Origin: an uncultured Verrucomicrobiota bacterium
Lineage (GTDB): Bacteria > Verrucomicrobiota > Kiritimatiellia > RFP12 > UBA1067
NCBI GenBank assembly: GCA_946631535.1
Contig: CAMPAF010000007.1
Span: 1-29,406 of the forward strand
Direction of reading: 5' to 3'
Length of the DNA: 29,406 nucleotides
The notes below the pieces were generated by a model. That model saw only the letters and a program-made list of their open reading frames with translations, did no database searches and was not told the origin of the DNA. A program made the translations under genes and the position numbers. Shown here one piece after another: positions 21,421 through 29,406 of the stretch (the first letter of the stretch is position 1; every line of letters starts with the position of its first letter).

Positions 21421-24400
21421 ATGACAACGTACAGGGGCAACACCATATACGGCACGTCCACCTCGGCGAAGGTCTTCAAGAAGAGCGGCATCGCGCTCGC
21501 CGTGTACGGGGACGAGTACATCAACACCAACGGCCACCACTACAAGTGCGTCAAGCGCGGCAAGCCCGACAAGGCTAAGTGGAAGTACCAGTACACCGAG
21601 ATAACCGGCACGCCGAACGGCGTGAGCGGCATCAAGATAACGCGCAGCGGCAGCGCGTGCACGGCGGCGTGGACCAACCCGAAGAACATGACGGCGCTCA
21701 CGAACAGCCGCAGGGCGACGGGGATGAACATCAGCCCGTTCGTCACGAAGCAGACGCCGGGCAACCCGAACAGCAACGCGAGGTGGAGCACCGAGGTCAT
21801 CTACAGCAGCCCCGACCACACGTCGTACACATGGGACCTGTCGAACTTCAGGGGATGGCACCGCGCGGACTACTACCCATACAGCGGCAAGCCCTACCTC
21901 GTCAGCACGGGCATCGTCGTGATCCTGAAGAACGCGAAGGGCGGATGGGGGACCGAGAAGAAGTTCTACTTCAGCAGCCCCGACGCCCCGAAGTTCGGCA
22001 ATCCGTCGTTCAACACCTCGACCGGCACGGTCTCGGTCGCGCTCACGGCGGCCAAGAGCACGGAGGAGAAGGAACGGCTCTGGACGCGCTACACCGTCAC
22101 CACGTGGGACTCGAGCAAGCCGTTCGCCACGCGCAAGAAGGTCGTGCAGGACAGCTACACCTCGTCGGATTCGATAACACTGAGCTACGACGCCGCGTCG
22201 TACCAGGAGCTCGACAGCGACCAGTACATATACGTCGAGTTCGAGGCGTGGTCTCAGGGCTACGCGGGCGACTCGAAGCACGTGAAGGCCGACTATACCA
22301 TCTCGTACCCGAAGCCCGTCACCATCCCCACGTCGGCAGACAGGCACGTGAGGGTGACGAGCCGCGACTCGAGCGGCAAGTGCATCGTGCCGGTCATAGT
22401 CAACTACAAGAACGGCTTCCCCGTCGACGTGGTCAAGCTCCAGACGCTCGTCAACGTCGCGTACCCGACGCCGTCCGACATACCGGGCGAGGCAGACTGG
22501 CGCGAGCCGGGAGCGGTCGACGACATGGAGTGCACCGCGCTCGTGGTGCCGGTCGGCGACGTGATGCCGTCGGTCGGCAGGCACAGCTGGGTGCGCGTCA
22601 AGGCGTGGCACGCCAACGAGGCCGCGCTGTACAGCTACAGCAACATAGTCGAGGTGCCGCTCTACGTCGAGCCGCCGAGCGCCCACGACAACCAATGCTC
22701 GATAACGTCGCTGTCGGCGGGCGACGACGGCAGCACGCTCGACTGCGTCGTGGCGTGGGACTCGAAATCGGCCAGCGGCGACGAGGACACGACGGGCATC
22801 GAGCTTTCGTGGTCCGAGTACGCGGGAGCCTGGAAGTCCACGCAGGCCCCGCAATCGTACGATTTCGAATGGCACGACGACGAGGTTGACCCCTCGGCGA
22901 GCGCCGACTGGAACAAGTCCGCGTCCATCGCCATACGCGGGCTCACCGAGGGCGTCGCGTACCACGTGAGGGCCCGGTGCTACACGGTGACCGAGGACGC
23001 GAGGACGTACGGCCCGTACTGCGACGCGGTCGTGCGCCAGACGTGGTCCACGCCGCCAAGCGCGGTGCTGTCGGCCCCGATGGCCGTGCCCGAGGGCTCG
23101 GGCATCCCCTTCGAGTGGACGCTCTCGAGCGCGGTCCCGCAGACGGCGTGGATGATCTACCAGGAAGGCTCGTCGGGCGACAGGGTCATCGCTTCGGGCG
23201 AGGGCGGCGCGTCATCGACGGTCGTCGGCCCCGATCGCGTGTCCACGTTCGCCGAAGACGGGCTGCTGTCATGCCGCGTCCGCTGCACGACGGGCTCCGA
23301 GTACGTGGACAGCCTCCCCGTGCTCGTGCGCATATCGCCGATGCCGACGTGCGAGGTGGCGGCCGCCGACGTGACGGCCCAGCCAGCGTCGTTCACCGTG
23401 ACGTGCAACGAGGCGGGACTCGAGGTCGCCTACACGGTCGAGGCGTACGGCAGCGGCTCGACGGGCGTGCCGGAGCTTGGCGTGGCGTCGCAGCCAGCGG
23501 GCGACGTGGTGGCGTCAGGGACGGCGCGGCCCGCGTTCTCCGCGTCGGGCGGCTCGTACGCGGCGACCATCTTCCTGCAGGAGGGGCTCGACTTCCGCGA
23601 CGGCTGCGAGTACGTGGTGAGGGCGACGGCGACCGACGCCGCGAGCGGCCTGGTCTCGGAAGAGGCCGAGGCGACGTTCTCGGTCGAGTGGGCGCGCCAG
23701 GCGCCCGAGCCGCCGAGCGACGTGTACGCGAGGACGTCGGACGCGGCCCCCGTCGAGGGCAAGCGTTACTACGAGTGGAACGCCGAGGAGGAGGCGTACG
23801 AGGAGGTCGACGAGGTCGACCCGTCGAGCATGGCTTCGTACTTCGAGGACGTGGGCATCGTGGCCGAGCCGTACGATGCGGACGGCGCGAGGGGGTGCAG
23901 GCTGTTCCTCAACGCGCCAGACGGCGCGCAGGCTGGCGACGTGTACGACGTCTACAGGCTCACGCACGACGGGGCCGAGCTGGCAATCGGCGACGTCGCG
24001 CCCGGCTCCACCGTCGTCGACGAGTTCGCCGCGTTCGGCGACTCGGGCGACTACGGCTACCGTGTGGCCTGCCGCACGCCAGACGGCGACGTGGCGTGGG
24101 GCGACTTCGGCTACTACGCGGAGGGCCGCTGCACGCGCTTCGACTGGGACGGCGACTCGGTCGAGCTGCCGCACGGCATCGCGATCACCGACGGCTACGC
24201 CAACGACGTCGAGGTGCAGCGCCGCATGGACGGCTCCGACGTGGCCCTGTACAACGCGGGCGCGGCGAGGACCGCGTCGCTCACCAACGACATAATCAGG
24301 ATAGAGGACGCCGACGCGGCCGCGCTCGTGCGCTCGCTCGCGCAGCACGCGGGCACGGCGTGGGTGCGCACGCCCGACGGCAGCGCCTACGAGGCCGACG

Positions 24401-24510
24401 TGCAGGTGCGCTCGATGGAGGTCGGGCGCGGCGCGATAGCCGCGGCGTTCGCCGTCCAGCGCGTGAGCGCCACGGGCTCGTACGGCGCGAGGCTGGAGGA
24501 AGGCGATTAG
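21421..24510 (+). CDS. Large beta-sandwich tail protein (distal tail/adhesin-like)
   Basis: A 1029-residue protein directly after the tape measure, where distal-tail proteins lie. Residues 1-180 are basic and Tyr-rich (MTTYRGNTIYGTSTSAKVF). From about 180 to 770 there are repeated fibronectin-III-like sandwiches (PSDVYARTSDAAPVEGKRYY, VYDVYRLTHDG and AYHVRARCYTVTEDARTYGP show the Y-x-V-R pattern). A C-terminal domain of about 150 residues ends the protein. Fn3-like tail proteins bind carbohydrate or cell surfaces. It is far longer than a plain Dit protein (about 250), so adhesin modules seem added. One module recurs in the gene at 25531. Confidence 0.78.
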   Translation: MTTYRGNTIYGTSTSAKVFKKSGIALAVYGDEYINTNGHHYKCVKRGKPDKAKWKYQYTEITGTPNGVSGIKITRSGSACTAAWTNPKNMTALTNSRRATGMNISPFVTKQTPGNPNSNARWSTEVIYSSPDHTSYTWDLSNFRGWHRADYYPYSGKPYLVSTGIVVILKNAKGGWGTEKKFYFSSPDAPKFGNPSFNTSTGTVSVALTAAKSTEEKERLWTRYTVTTWDSSKPFATRKKVVQDSYTSSDSITLSYDAASYQELDSDQYIYVEFEAWSQGYAGDSKHVKADYTISYPKPVTIPTSADRHVRVTSRDSSGKCIVPVIVNYKNGFPVDVVKLQTLVNVAYPTPSDIPGEADWREPGAVDDMECTALVVPVGDVMPSVGRHSWVRVKAWHANEAALYSYSNIVEVPLYVEPPSAHDNQCSITSLSAGDDGSTLDCVVAWDSKSASGDEDTTGIELSWSEYAGAWKSTQAPQSYDFEWHDDEVDPSASADWNKSASIAIRGLTEGVAYHVRARCYTVTEDARTYGPYCDAVVRQTWSTPPSAVLSAPMAVPEGSGIPFEWTLSSAVPQTAWMIYQEGSSGDRVIASGEGGASSTVVGPDRVSTFAEDGLLSCRVRCTTGSEYVDSLPVLVRISPMPTCEVAAADVTAQPASFTVTCNEAGLEVAYTVEAYGSGSTGVPELGVASQPAGDVVASGTARPAFSASGGSYAATIFLQEGLDFRDGCEYVVRATATDAASGLVSEEAEATFSVEWARQAPEPPSDVYARTSDAAPVEGKRYYEWNAEEEAYEEVDEVDPSSMASYFEDVGIVAEPYDADGARGCRLFLNAPDGAQAGDVYDVYRLTHDGAELAIGDVAPGSTVVDEFAAFGDSGDYGYRVACRTPDGDVAWGDFGYYAEGRCTRFDWDGDSVELPHGIAITDGYANDVEVQRRMDGSDVALYNAGAARTASLTNDIIRIEDADAAALVRSLAQHAGTAWVRTPDGSAYEADVQVRSMEVGRGAIAAAFAVQRVSATGSYGARLEEGD

Positions 24511-24511
24511 C

Positions 24512-25543
24512 ATGCACGACTGGTCGGCAGGCGGGAAGGTGGCGTTCAGGTTCAGGCGCGTGGACACGTCGACTTGGGCCGACGCCTCCGATGCTGGCCC
24601 GCTGCTATCGGCGAGCGTCGAGCGCGTGCGCGGCGGGCTGCTCGAGAGCGGCTCCGCGGAGGTCGCGCGCGCCGTGGGCGAGGGATTCGAGCCCGGCTAC
24701 TACAGGCTCTCGGCGGTTGCCGAGGGCCGCGGCCTGGCGCGTTCCGACGTCGCGACGCTCTACTTCGCGGGCGGCAGCTCGAGCGTGGCCAGGGGCTCGA
24801 AGACGGTCGGCATAGAGGGCCGCAGCGTGCTCTACCCGGCGAGCGTGCGCCGCATGCTCGCCGGCTCCTACGCCCCCGAGGGGACGGACGGGGCGGCGGC
24901 CGCGGCGCGGCTTCTGCGCGAGTGCGTGGCGTGCCCCGTCGAGGTCGAGGGGGCCTTCACGCTGAACGTCCCGGTAATCTTCGACCTCGGCTGCAGCTAC
25001 CTCGACGCCGTCTGGATGCTGCTCGACGCGGGCGGCTGGTGCATGCAGGTGTCGGGGCGCGGGGCGGTTTCCGTGAAGCCGAAGCCCACCGCGCCATCGT
25101 CGCTGCTCGACGCGTCGGCGGCGCGCGCCCTCGCGCCTGGCGTGACGAGCTCGCTCGACTACTCGGGCGTGCCGAACGCCTACCTCGCCGACGACGGCAG
25201 GCAGTCCGTGCGCGTGGTGAACGACGACCCCGAGAGCCCCACGTCCACCACTTCACGCGGCTACGTGCACGACGTGGTGGACACGGCCCCGAAGCCCGTC
25301 GACGGCGAGACGCTCGCGGCGTACGCGAGGCGCAAATTGCGCGAGATGTCAACAGTCGAGGACGTGCGTGGCTACACGAGGGCCTACGAGCCCGACTTGA
25401 GGCCGTACGACGTCGTGCGCTTCTCGCTGCCGTCGCAGGGCCTGTCGGGCGACATGAGGATAACGAGGCAATCGCTTCGCATCGGGCGCGGCATAACCGT
25501 GACCGAGGAAGCGTGCAAGGAGGTGACCACGTGGACGGCGTAA
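24512..25543 (+). CDS. Tail hub/baseplate protein (Tal-like)
   Basis: A 343-residue protein in the tail-associated hub position, after the distal tail protein. It has a beta-rich start (GKVAFRFRRVDTSTW), LLESGSAEVARAV, VGIEGRSVLYPASVRRMLAG, and a central VIFDLGCSYLDAVWMLLDAG. The C-terminal third contains YTRAYEPDLRPYDVVRFSLP, then GRGITVTEEACKEVTTW. This fits the gp27/Tal hub ring that closes the tail tip. No endopeptidase or lysozyme motif is visible. It overlaps the next gene start by 13 bases. Confidence 0.7.
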   Translation: MHDWSAGGKVAFRFRRVDTSTWADASDAGPLLSASVERVRGGLLESGSAEVARAVGEGFEPGYYRLSAVAEGRGLARSDVATLYFAGGSSSVARGSKTVGIEGRSVLYPASVRRMLAGSYAPEGTDGAAAAARLLRECVACPVEVEGAFTLNVPVIFDLGCSYLDAVWMLLDAGGWCMQVSGRGAVSVKPKPTAPSSLLDASAARALAPGVTSSLDYSGVPNAYLADDGRQSVRVVNDDPESPTSTTSRGYVHDVVDTAPKPVDGETLAAYARRKLREMSTVEDVRGYTRAYEPDLRPYDVVRFSLPSQGLSGDMRITRQSLRIGRGITVTEEACKEVTTWTA

Positions 25544-27360
25544 CCGAGCTGGCGCGCATGCTCGGCAAGGGCGCGCAGCAGCGCGAGGGCCGGGCGAGGG
25601 CCGTCGTCACGCGCGTCGACGCGGACGGCACGACATGGGCCGAGATAGGCGGCGGCGCGGGGGAGTTCCCCGTCACGCGGATGCTTGCCAGCGCGGCCGA
25701 GGGCGACTGGATCGAAGTCGCGGTCAGGGACGGCCAGGCGGTCGGCATGGGCAACGCCACCGACCCCGCTGCCTCCACGAGCCGCGTGGACACGACCGAG
25801 CGCAAGGCGGACGCGGCCCAGGCGAGCGCGGCCGTCGCGAGGGCGGCTGCGGAGTCTGCCGTCACCGACGCGCAGCGAGCCTACGAGGCGGCCGACGCCG
25901 CCCAGCAGAGCGCGGACAGCGCGGCCACGGCTGCGGGAGCCGCGCAGGGTAGCGCGGACGCGGCGGCCACGGCGGCGGCAACCGCCGACACGAAGGCGGC
26001 CCAGGCCATCGCCGACGCGGCCACGGCGCAGCAGGCTGCATCATCCGCGCAATCGAGCGCCGACGCGGCGGGGGCGGCGGCCAGCGTCGCGGACGGGAAG
26101 GCCGTCGCGGCGGGGCAGGCGGCGTCGAGCGCCCAGGCGAGCGCCGACCACGCCAACCGCTACGCCAACGCGGCCCTGGACCAGCTGGGCGTCGTGCAGG
26201 ACGTGGCGGGCGTGCTGTCGTGGGCATCGGAGCACGGCAGCTTCGAGCATACGTCGGACACGTCGGTCGTCGAGGGCAAGGTCTACTTCACGTTCGACGG
26301 CACGGACTACACGCCAGTCGTGGAGCCGCAGGCGGCAGACCTCGCGAGCTACTACGAGCTGACCGTCGACGAGGCCATGAACGACTTCATCATGGCGCAT
26401 CTCGCCGTGACGCAGCGGGGCCTCTGGGTGCTGCCGAGCGGCATCGGCCAGGCCGCCGACGAGCAGCACGCCCCTGGCTACAAAATGCTTCTCTCCTCCA
26501 ACGGGAGCTACCTCTACGACTCCAACGGCGTGCTCGTGAGGAGCGACACCGCCTCTGGGACCGACTTCTCGGCGGGCAGGGACTGGCACGTTGGCGGCGA
26601 CGACGCCTACATCTTCTACGACGCCTCGGAGGGCACGGTAATCATAGGCGGCTCCTCCGTTCAGCTCGGCTCCACCAAGACGCTGTCCGAGCTGGTGGCC
26701 GAGGTGGACGGCACCGTGGTCTTCAAGGTCACGGAGGAGTACTCGCAGGACAGGGCTACCGCCACCCTCACCGCCCACGTCTACAAAGGCGGGGTGGACA
26801 CGGCATCGCAGTACGACGACCTGTGCTTCGCGTGGTACCGGAAGTCGGAGACAGCTGGAGAGCCGTTGACCCCTCTCACCGCGCCCTACACGAACGGGCG
26901 CGTGGTACAGGTGACGAGGTCGACCGTGGGCTACGGCGCGGCCATCGTCTGCCGCTTCGAGCCGCCAAACGACGCGGGGCTGCTGACGGAATCCGACGAC
27001 CAGCTCACCACGCAGGAAGGCGAGCCGTTGACGGCGAGGACCCCCTCGGGCGACTACGTGCGCGTGGCGGACCTGACCGTGGAGACCGTCGTCTTCGACA
27101 CCGACAAGGTGATGCTGGTGGGTTCGGAGGACGAGCACCTCGTCTCCATAGCCACCCTGAAGGACGCCTTCGGGGGCGGGGACTACGAGAGGCTGACCAG
27201 CAAGCCGAGCATCGAATCGGTCACGCTCAGCGGGAACAAGACCTTCCCCGAACTCGGGATATTCAAGACCGACGCTCAGGGCTACGACGTGGCCGACGAC
27301 TACACGCTGACCACGATGGATATAAACCGACTTTGGGCGAACGCCCAGCCCGTAGGCTAA
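25531..27360 (+). CDS. Tail fibre/baseplate protein with Ala-rich coiled coil
   Basis: A 609-residue protein with a GTG start behind a textbook AAGGAGGTGA. Residues 1-85 look like an OB-fold attachment domain (RARAVVTRVDADGTTWAEIG). Residues 91-220 are an Ala/Ser/Asp-rich heptad coil with many A-x-x-A-x-x-x repeats, likely trimeric fibre shaft. Residues 236-277 repeat the short module also found in the gene at 21421 (TSDTSVVEGKVYF and LASYYEL). The rest is beta-rich fibre, with YKGGVDTASQYDDLCFAWYR and a KTFPELGIF end. It probably carries the fibre to the tail tip. Confidence 0.8.
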   Translation: MDGVTELARMLGKGAQQREGRARAVVTRVDADGTTWAEIGGGAGEFPVTRMLASAAEGDWIEVAVRDGQAVGMGNATDPAASTSRVDTTERKADAAQASAAVARAAAESAVTDAQRAYEAADAAQQSADSAATAAGAAQGSADAAATAAATADTKAAQAIADAATAQQAASSAQSSADAAGAAASVADGKAVAAGQAASSAQASADHANRYANAALDQLGVVQDVAGVLSWASEHGSFEHTSDTSVVEGKVYFTFDGTDYTPVVEPQAADLASYYELTVDEAMNDFIMAHLAVTQRGLWVLPSGIGQAADEQHAPGYKMLLSSNGSYLYDSNGVLVRSDTASGTDFSAGRDWHVGGDDAYIFYDASEGTVIIGGSSVQLGSTKTLSELVAEVDGTVVFKVTEEYSQDRATATLTAHVYKGGVDTASQYDDLCFAWYRKSETAGEPLTPLTAPYTNGRVVQVTRSTVGYGAAIVCRFEPPNDAGLLTESDDQLTTQEGEPLTARTPSGDYVRVADLTVETVVFDTDKVMLVGSEDEHLVSIATLKDAFGGGDYERLTSKPSIESVTLSGNKTFPELGIFKTDAQGYDVADDYTLTTMDINRLWANAQPVG

Positions 27361-27370
27361 GGAGGCACGC

Positions 27371-28645
27371 ATGGGCAAGTACATAGACGGAAGCGGACTT
27401 TCGCACTTCATGGGAATATTGAAGGGCGCGTTCGCCGCCAAATCCGATGCCGTGAGCAACATTACGCGTAGCGGCACCACGTTCACTGCAACCAAGGCCG
27501 ACGGCACTACTTTCACATTCACGCAGCAGGACAGCACCGTGGCGAAGACCTCGACCACGCCGAAGATGGACGGCACGGCCGCCATCGGCACGGAGACCGC
27601 GTATGCTGCGGGCGACCATGTTCATCCGAGCGATACCACGAGGGTGCCCACCTCGCGAACGATTAACGGCAAGGCACTTAGCTCTGATGTGACGCTATAC
27701 GCGGGGGATGTGCAGCTGTCCAGTAGCAACTCGGACACGGTCGCCGATGCATGCAACGATTTCGACGAGCGGATAGAGAACAAGGTGGACAAGGTAACTG
27801 GTAAGGGCTTGTCTACGAACGACTACACGACGGCCGAGAAGACGAAGCTCTCAAACATTGCGGCGGGCGCCGAGGTAAACCAGAACGCGTTCAGCACGAT
27901 AACGGTCGGCGGGACTGCCCTCGAGGCTGACAAAAAGTCCGATACGCTCAAGATTTTTGCGGGTAGCAACATCACCTTCAATGTCGATGCATCCTCCGAC
28001 AGCTTTACGATTTTAGCCACGGACACCAAGTACAGTCAGGCCACTATCAGCAAGAGTGGCCTCGTCTCGTGGGCTGGGAGCGAGAACGATGGGTCATATC
28101 TCGTCAAAGCTACGATAGACTCGGGTACCATCGAGTTTGCGGACACGGCCATCACGGAAGGCGACATCCCAAACCTCCCTGCGTCCAAGATAACGAGCGG
28201 CACGTTCGATGCTGCACGCATTCCGTCGCTTGCCATATCGAAGATTTCTGGCCTGCAGGATGCGCTGAACGTAAAGGCACCGCTAGGTTCTCCAGATTTC
28301 AATGGCACCCCAACGGCTCCTACGGCAGCTACAGGTACGTCCACCACGCAGATCGCAACCACCGCCTTCGTGCATAACGTCGTCAACACCGCTACCACAG
28401 GAGCTCTCCAGTACAAGGGCACGGTCAACGCCGAGTCAACGATAACGGGCGCCGCCTACAAGAAGGGCTGGTACTACATCGTGGCGACGGCTGGCACCTA
28501 CGTTGGCAAGGTCTGCGAGGTCGGCGACATGCTCATCGCCAAGCAGGACAAGACCTCGACCCCAGCCAACGACTGGGACGCCATACAGAGCAACATCGAG
28601 GTGCTGTCCAACAGCGAGATAGACACGCTCTGGGCGGCTGCGTAG
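27371..28645 (+). CDS. Tail fibre protein (receptor-binding array, copy 1)
   Basis: A 424-residue fibre. The N-terminus (MGKYIDGSGLSHFMGILKGA) matches the start of the gene at 29019 (MSKYLNGEGLSHLMTKIK), so both likely plug into the same base. The middle has a fibre repeat GLSTNDYTTAEKTKLSNIAA, then ASKITSGTFDAARIPSLAIS. Residues about 345-410 are a widespread gut-phage fibre module (GALQYKGTVNAESTITGAAY, then GKVCEVGDMLIAKQD, and DWDAIQSNIEV). It is more AT-rich than the genes before it, as usual for exchanged host-range genes. AAGGAGG precedes the ATG. Confidence 0.82.
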   Translation: MGKYIDGSGLSHFMGILKGAFAAKSDAVSNITRSGTTFTATKADGTTFTFTQQDSTVAKTSTTPKMDGTAAIGTETAYAAGDHVHPSDTTRVPTSRTINGKALSSDVTLYAGDVQLSSSNSDTVADACNDFDERIENKVDKVTGKGLSTNDYTTAEKTKLSNIAAGAEVNQNAFSTITVGGTALEADKKSDTLKIFAGSNITFNVDASSDSFTILATDTKYSQATISKSGLVSWAGSENDGSYLVKATIDSGTIEFADTAITEGDIPNLPASKITSGTFDAARIPSLAISKISGLQDALNVKAPLGSPDFNGTPTAPTAATGTSTTQIATTAFVHNVVNTATTGALQYKGTVNAESTITGAAYKKGWYYIVATAGTYVGKVCEVGDMLIAKQDKTSTPANDWDAIQSNIEVLSNSEIDTLWAAA

Positions 28646-28654
28646 GTGGTGTAG

Positions 28655-29026
28655 ATGGGTTACACGCAGATTGACATATCGCAAGGTGTGTCTGCGGGAT
28701 ATAGAATCAGCTCCAATGGCGAAGCGTATCCTGATTCATTACACACATTGAGCGATTACGTTGAAGCGACACCAGGTGGCGAATACAGGCTAACGGCTCA
28801 TGACTCTGGCAATTCCCCACTCTATGTCGAGCTAGCGTTCTACACGACGCAGAAGGCGTTCATATCAAGGCCGATTATGACGGCATCCGACGGATGGGAC
28901 GACTCATCGTGGGACGTTATAGCCCCGAACAATGCCGCATACATCCGTGTATCGGCACCAACGTCGACCTACGAAAACGCGCTCATCCTCTCGGTTGAGT
29001 CGGGGGGGGGGGGCTTCTATGAGTAA
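28655..29026 (+). CDS. Beta-sandwich fibre domain ending in a G12 tract
   Basis: A 123-residue protein resembling carbohydrate-binding jelly-roll domains seen in phage fibres: SGYxI-like start (GYTQIDISQGVSAGYRISSN), LSDYVEATPGGEYRLTAHDS, LYVELAFYTTQKAFISRPIM, and APNNAAYIRVSAPTSTYENA. The last codons run through 12 consecutive G (encoding SGGGG) and stop at TAA, which overlaps the next ATG. GTGGTGTAG lies before the ATG, a weak site. With 11 or 14 G the frame would continue into the fibre at 29019. AT-rich codon use suggests exchange. Confidence 0.75.
   Translation: MGYTQIDISQGVSAGYRISSNGEAYPDSLHTLSDYVEATPGGEYRLTAHDSGNSPLYVELAFYTTQKAFISRPIMTASDGWDDSSWDVIAPNNAAYIRVSAPTSTYENALILSVESGGGGFYE
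29002..29013 (+). repeat. Homopolymeric G tract (12 G), candidate phase-variation switch
   Basis: Twelve consecutive G at the end of the gene at 28655, six bases before the ATG at 29019. Codons of the upstream gene start at position 2 modulo 3, those of the downstream gene at 0 modulo 3. Loss of one G, or gain of two, puts both in one frame. Long mononucleotide tracts mutate by slipped-strand mispairing at high rates. An assembly error in the run length is the alternative. Confidence 0.75.
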
Positions 29027-29406
29027 GTACCTCAACGGCGAGGGCCTCTCGCACCTCATGACGAAGATAAAGTCGTGGGCGGCTGACACGTTCGCGCCGC
29101 TCTCGCATACCCACGACTACACCAAGACGCGTGTGAAGGGTAATGCGGAGACGAGCTACCGCACGGGTGACGTGAACCTGACGTACGCGAACATCGGGAC
29201 GGTCCCCATCGCCAACGGCGGCACGGGAGTTGCCACGATAGCCGCTCTCAAGACGGCGTTGGGCCTTGAAGATAGTGGATGGCAGACGCTACCGCTCGGA
29301 AGCGTGTTTAAGTCTTACGGCACGAACTACACGCCCATGTACAGGAAGGTCAACGGGGTCGTGGAGGTCACGGGCGGCGTATCACCCAACACCGCGCAGA
29401 CGCTCG
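29019..29406 (+). CDS. Tail fibre protein (copy 2), cut by window end
   Basis: The first 129 codons of a fibre gene that runs off the window. The N-terminus MSKYLNGEGLSHLMTKIKSW is paralogous to the gene at 27371. It is followed by FAPLSHTHDYTKTRVKGNAE, then TSYRTGDVNLTYANIGTVPI and ANGGTGVATIAALKTALG, a common fibre module with the GGTG hinge, and the start of a tip domain (GWQTLPLGSVFKSYGTNYTP). It overlaps the preceding stop by 8 bases, and the G tract may serve as its ribosome-binding site. It is likely a receptor-binding fibre, possibly fused to the upstream domain in tract variants. Confidence 0.8.
   Translation, partial: MSKYLNGEGLSHLMTKIKSWAADTFAPLSHTHDYTKTRVKGNAETSYRTGDVNLTYANIGTVPIANGGTGVATIAALKTALGLEDSGWQTLPLGSVFKSYGTNYTPMYRKVNGVVEVTGGVSPNTAQTL

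Noticed and set aside
19693..22965. A 1090-codon open frame on the - strand
   Set aside because: It lies wholly opposite the tape measure and distal-tail genes, is extremely rich in Arg, Val and Leu, has no motif or ribosome site, and is a typical high-GC shadow frame.
22977..24815. Long Arg-rich + strand open frames overlapping the tail genes (also upstream parts of the frames at 3005, 3886, 12231, 13454 and 24574)
   Set aside because: They are out-of-frame shadows. Only their ends, or internal starts with ribosome sites, correspond to real genes, which are listed separately.
29002..29013. Treating the G tract as certain phase variation
   Set aside because: A homopolymer of 12 is also a common assembly error; it is reported as a candidate only.
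1..29406. CRISPR array, insertion sequence or lysis cassette
   Set aside because: No regular direct repeats with spacers, no transposase motif, and no holin-endolysin pair were recognised. The lysis genes probably lie beyond the right end.

Overview
The window is about 29.4 kb of a high-GC, tailed, temperate phage or prophage with HK97-type siphovirus architecture. Every gene I can support is on the + strand. GC is high overall, Shine-Dalgarno sites are strong AAAGGAGG types, and most genes are tightly packed with 1-8 nt overlaps. Together with a Firmicutes-like gene order (HNH, P27-type TerS, TerL, portal), this suggests an actinobacterial host, possibly a gut Coriobacteriia such as an Eggerthella or Gordonibacter relative. 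The host is inferred from style alone; no host gene is present.

Layout. (1) 1-3.7 kb: a run of about a dozen tiny, mostly Cys-rich proteins joined by ATGA or TGATG overlaps, interrupted by a visibly AT-richer AP2/HNH-type gene (409-981) that looks inserted. (2) 3.7-7.1 kb: a methylase-fold protein with no catalytic NPP[YFW], a tyrosine recombinase, a zinc-ribbon peptide, a multidomain HNH protein and a sigma-like late-gene regulator, closed by a terminator at 7116-7151. (3) 7.15-8.45 kb: a consensus promoter inside a pair of palindromic operators, driving two genes, the second with a C-terminal HTH. (4) 8.45-11.4 kb: packaging module (small ORF, HNH, candidate cos/promoter region, TerS, TerL), a small membrane protein, and a tRNA-Ser(GCU) between two near-identical terminator hairpins. 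(5) 11.4-18.9 kb: head and neck, with a portal-MuF fusion, a P-loop kinase fused in frame to the prohead protease, major capsid protein, connector proteins, tail tube and two tail chaperones. (6) 19.0-29.4 kb: tape measure, a large beta-sandwich tail protein, tail hub, and an array of tail-fibre genes.

The most interesting signal is a run of 12 G at 29002-29013, at the junction of two fibre ORFs (28655-29026 and 29019 onward). Loss of one G (or gain of two) would fuse the ORFs in frame, so this could be a phase-variable receptor-binding switch. An error in the homopolymer length is the main alternative. Other notable items are the inserted AP2/HNH gene flanked by 12-bp direct repeats, the kinase-protease fusion with a terminator-like hairpin inside its coding sequence, and a family of three hairpins sharing the same G-U-wobble stem.

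No lysis cassette, phage repressor with a recognisable full-length fold, replication helicase or CRISPR array is visible. The right edge cuts a tail-fibre gene and the left edge cuts a small upstream gene. No gene-free stretch exceeds 300 bases.
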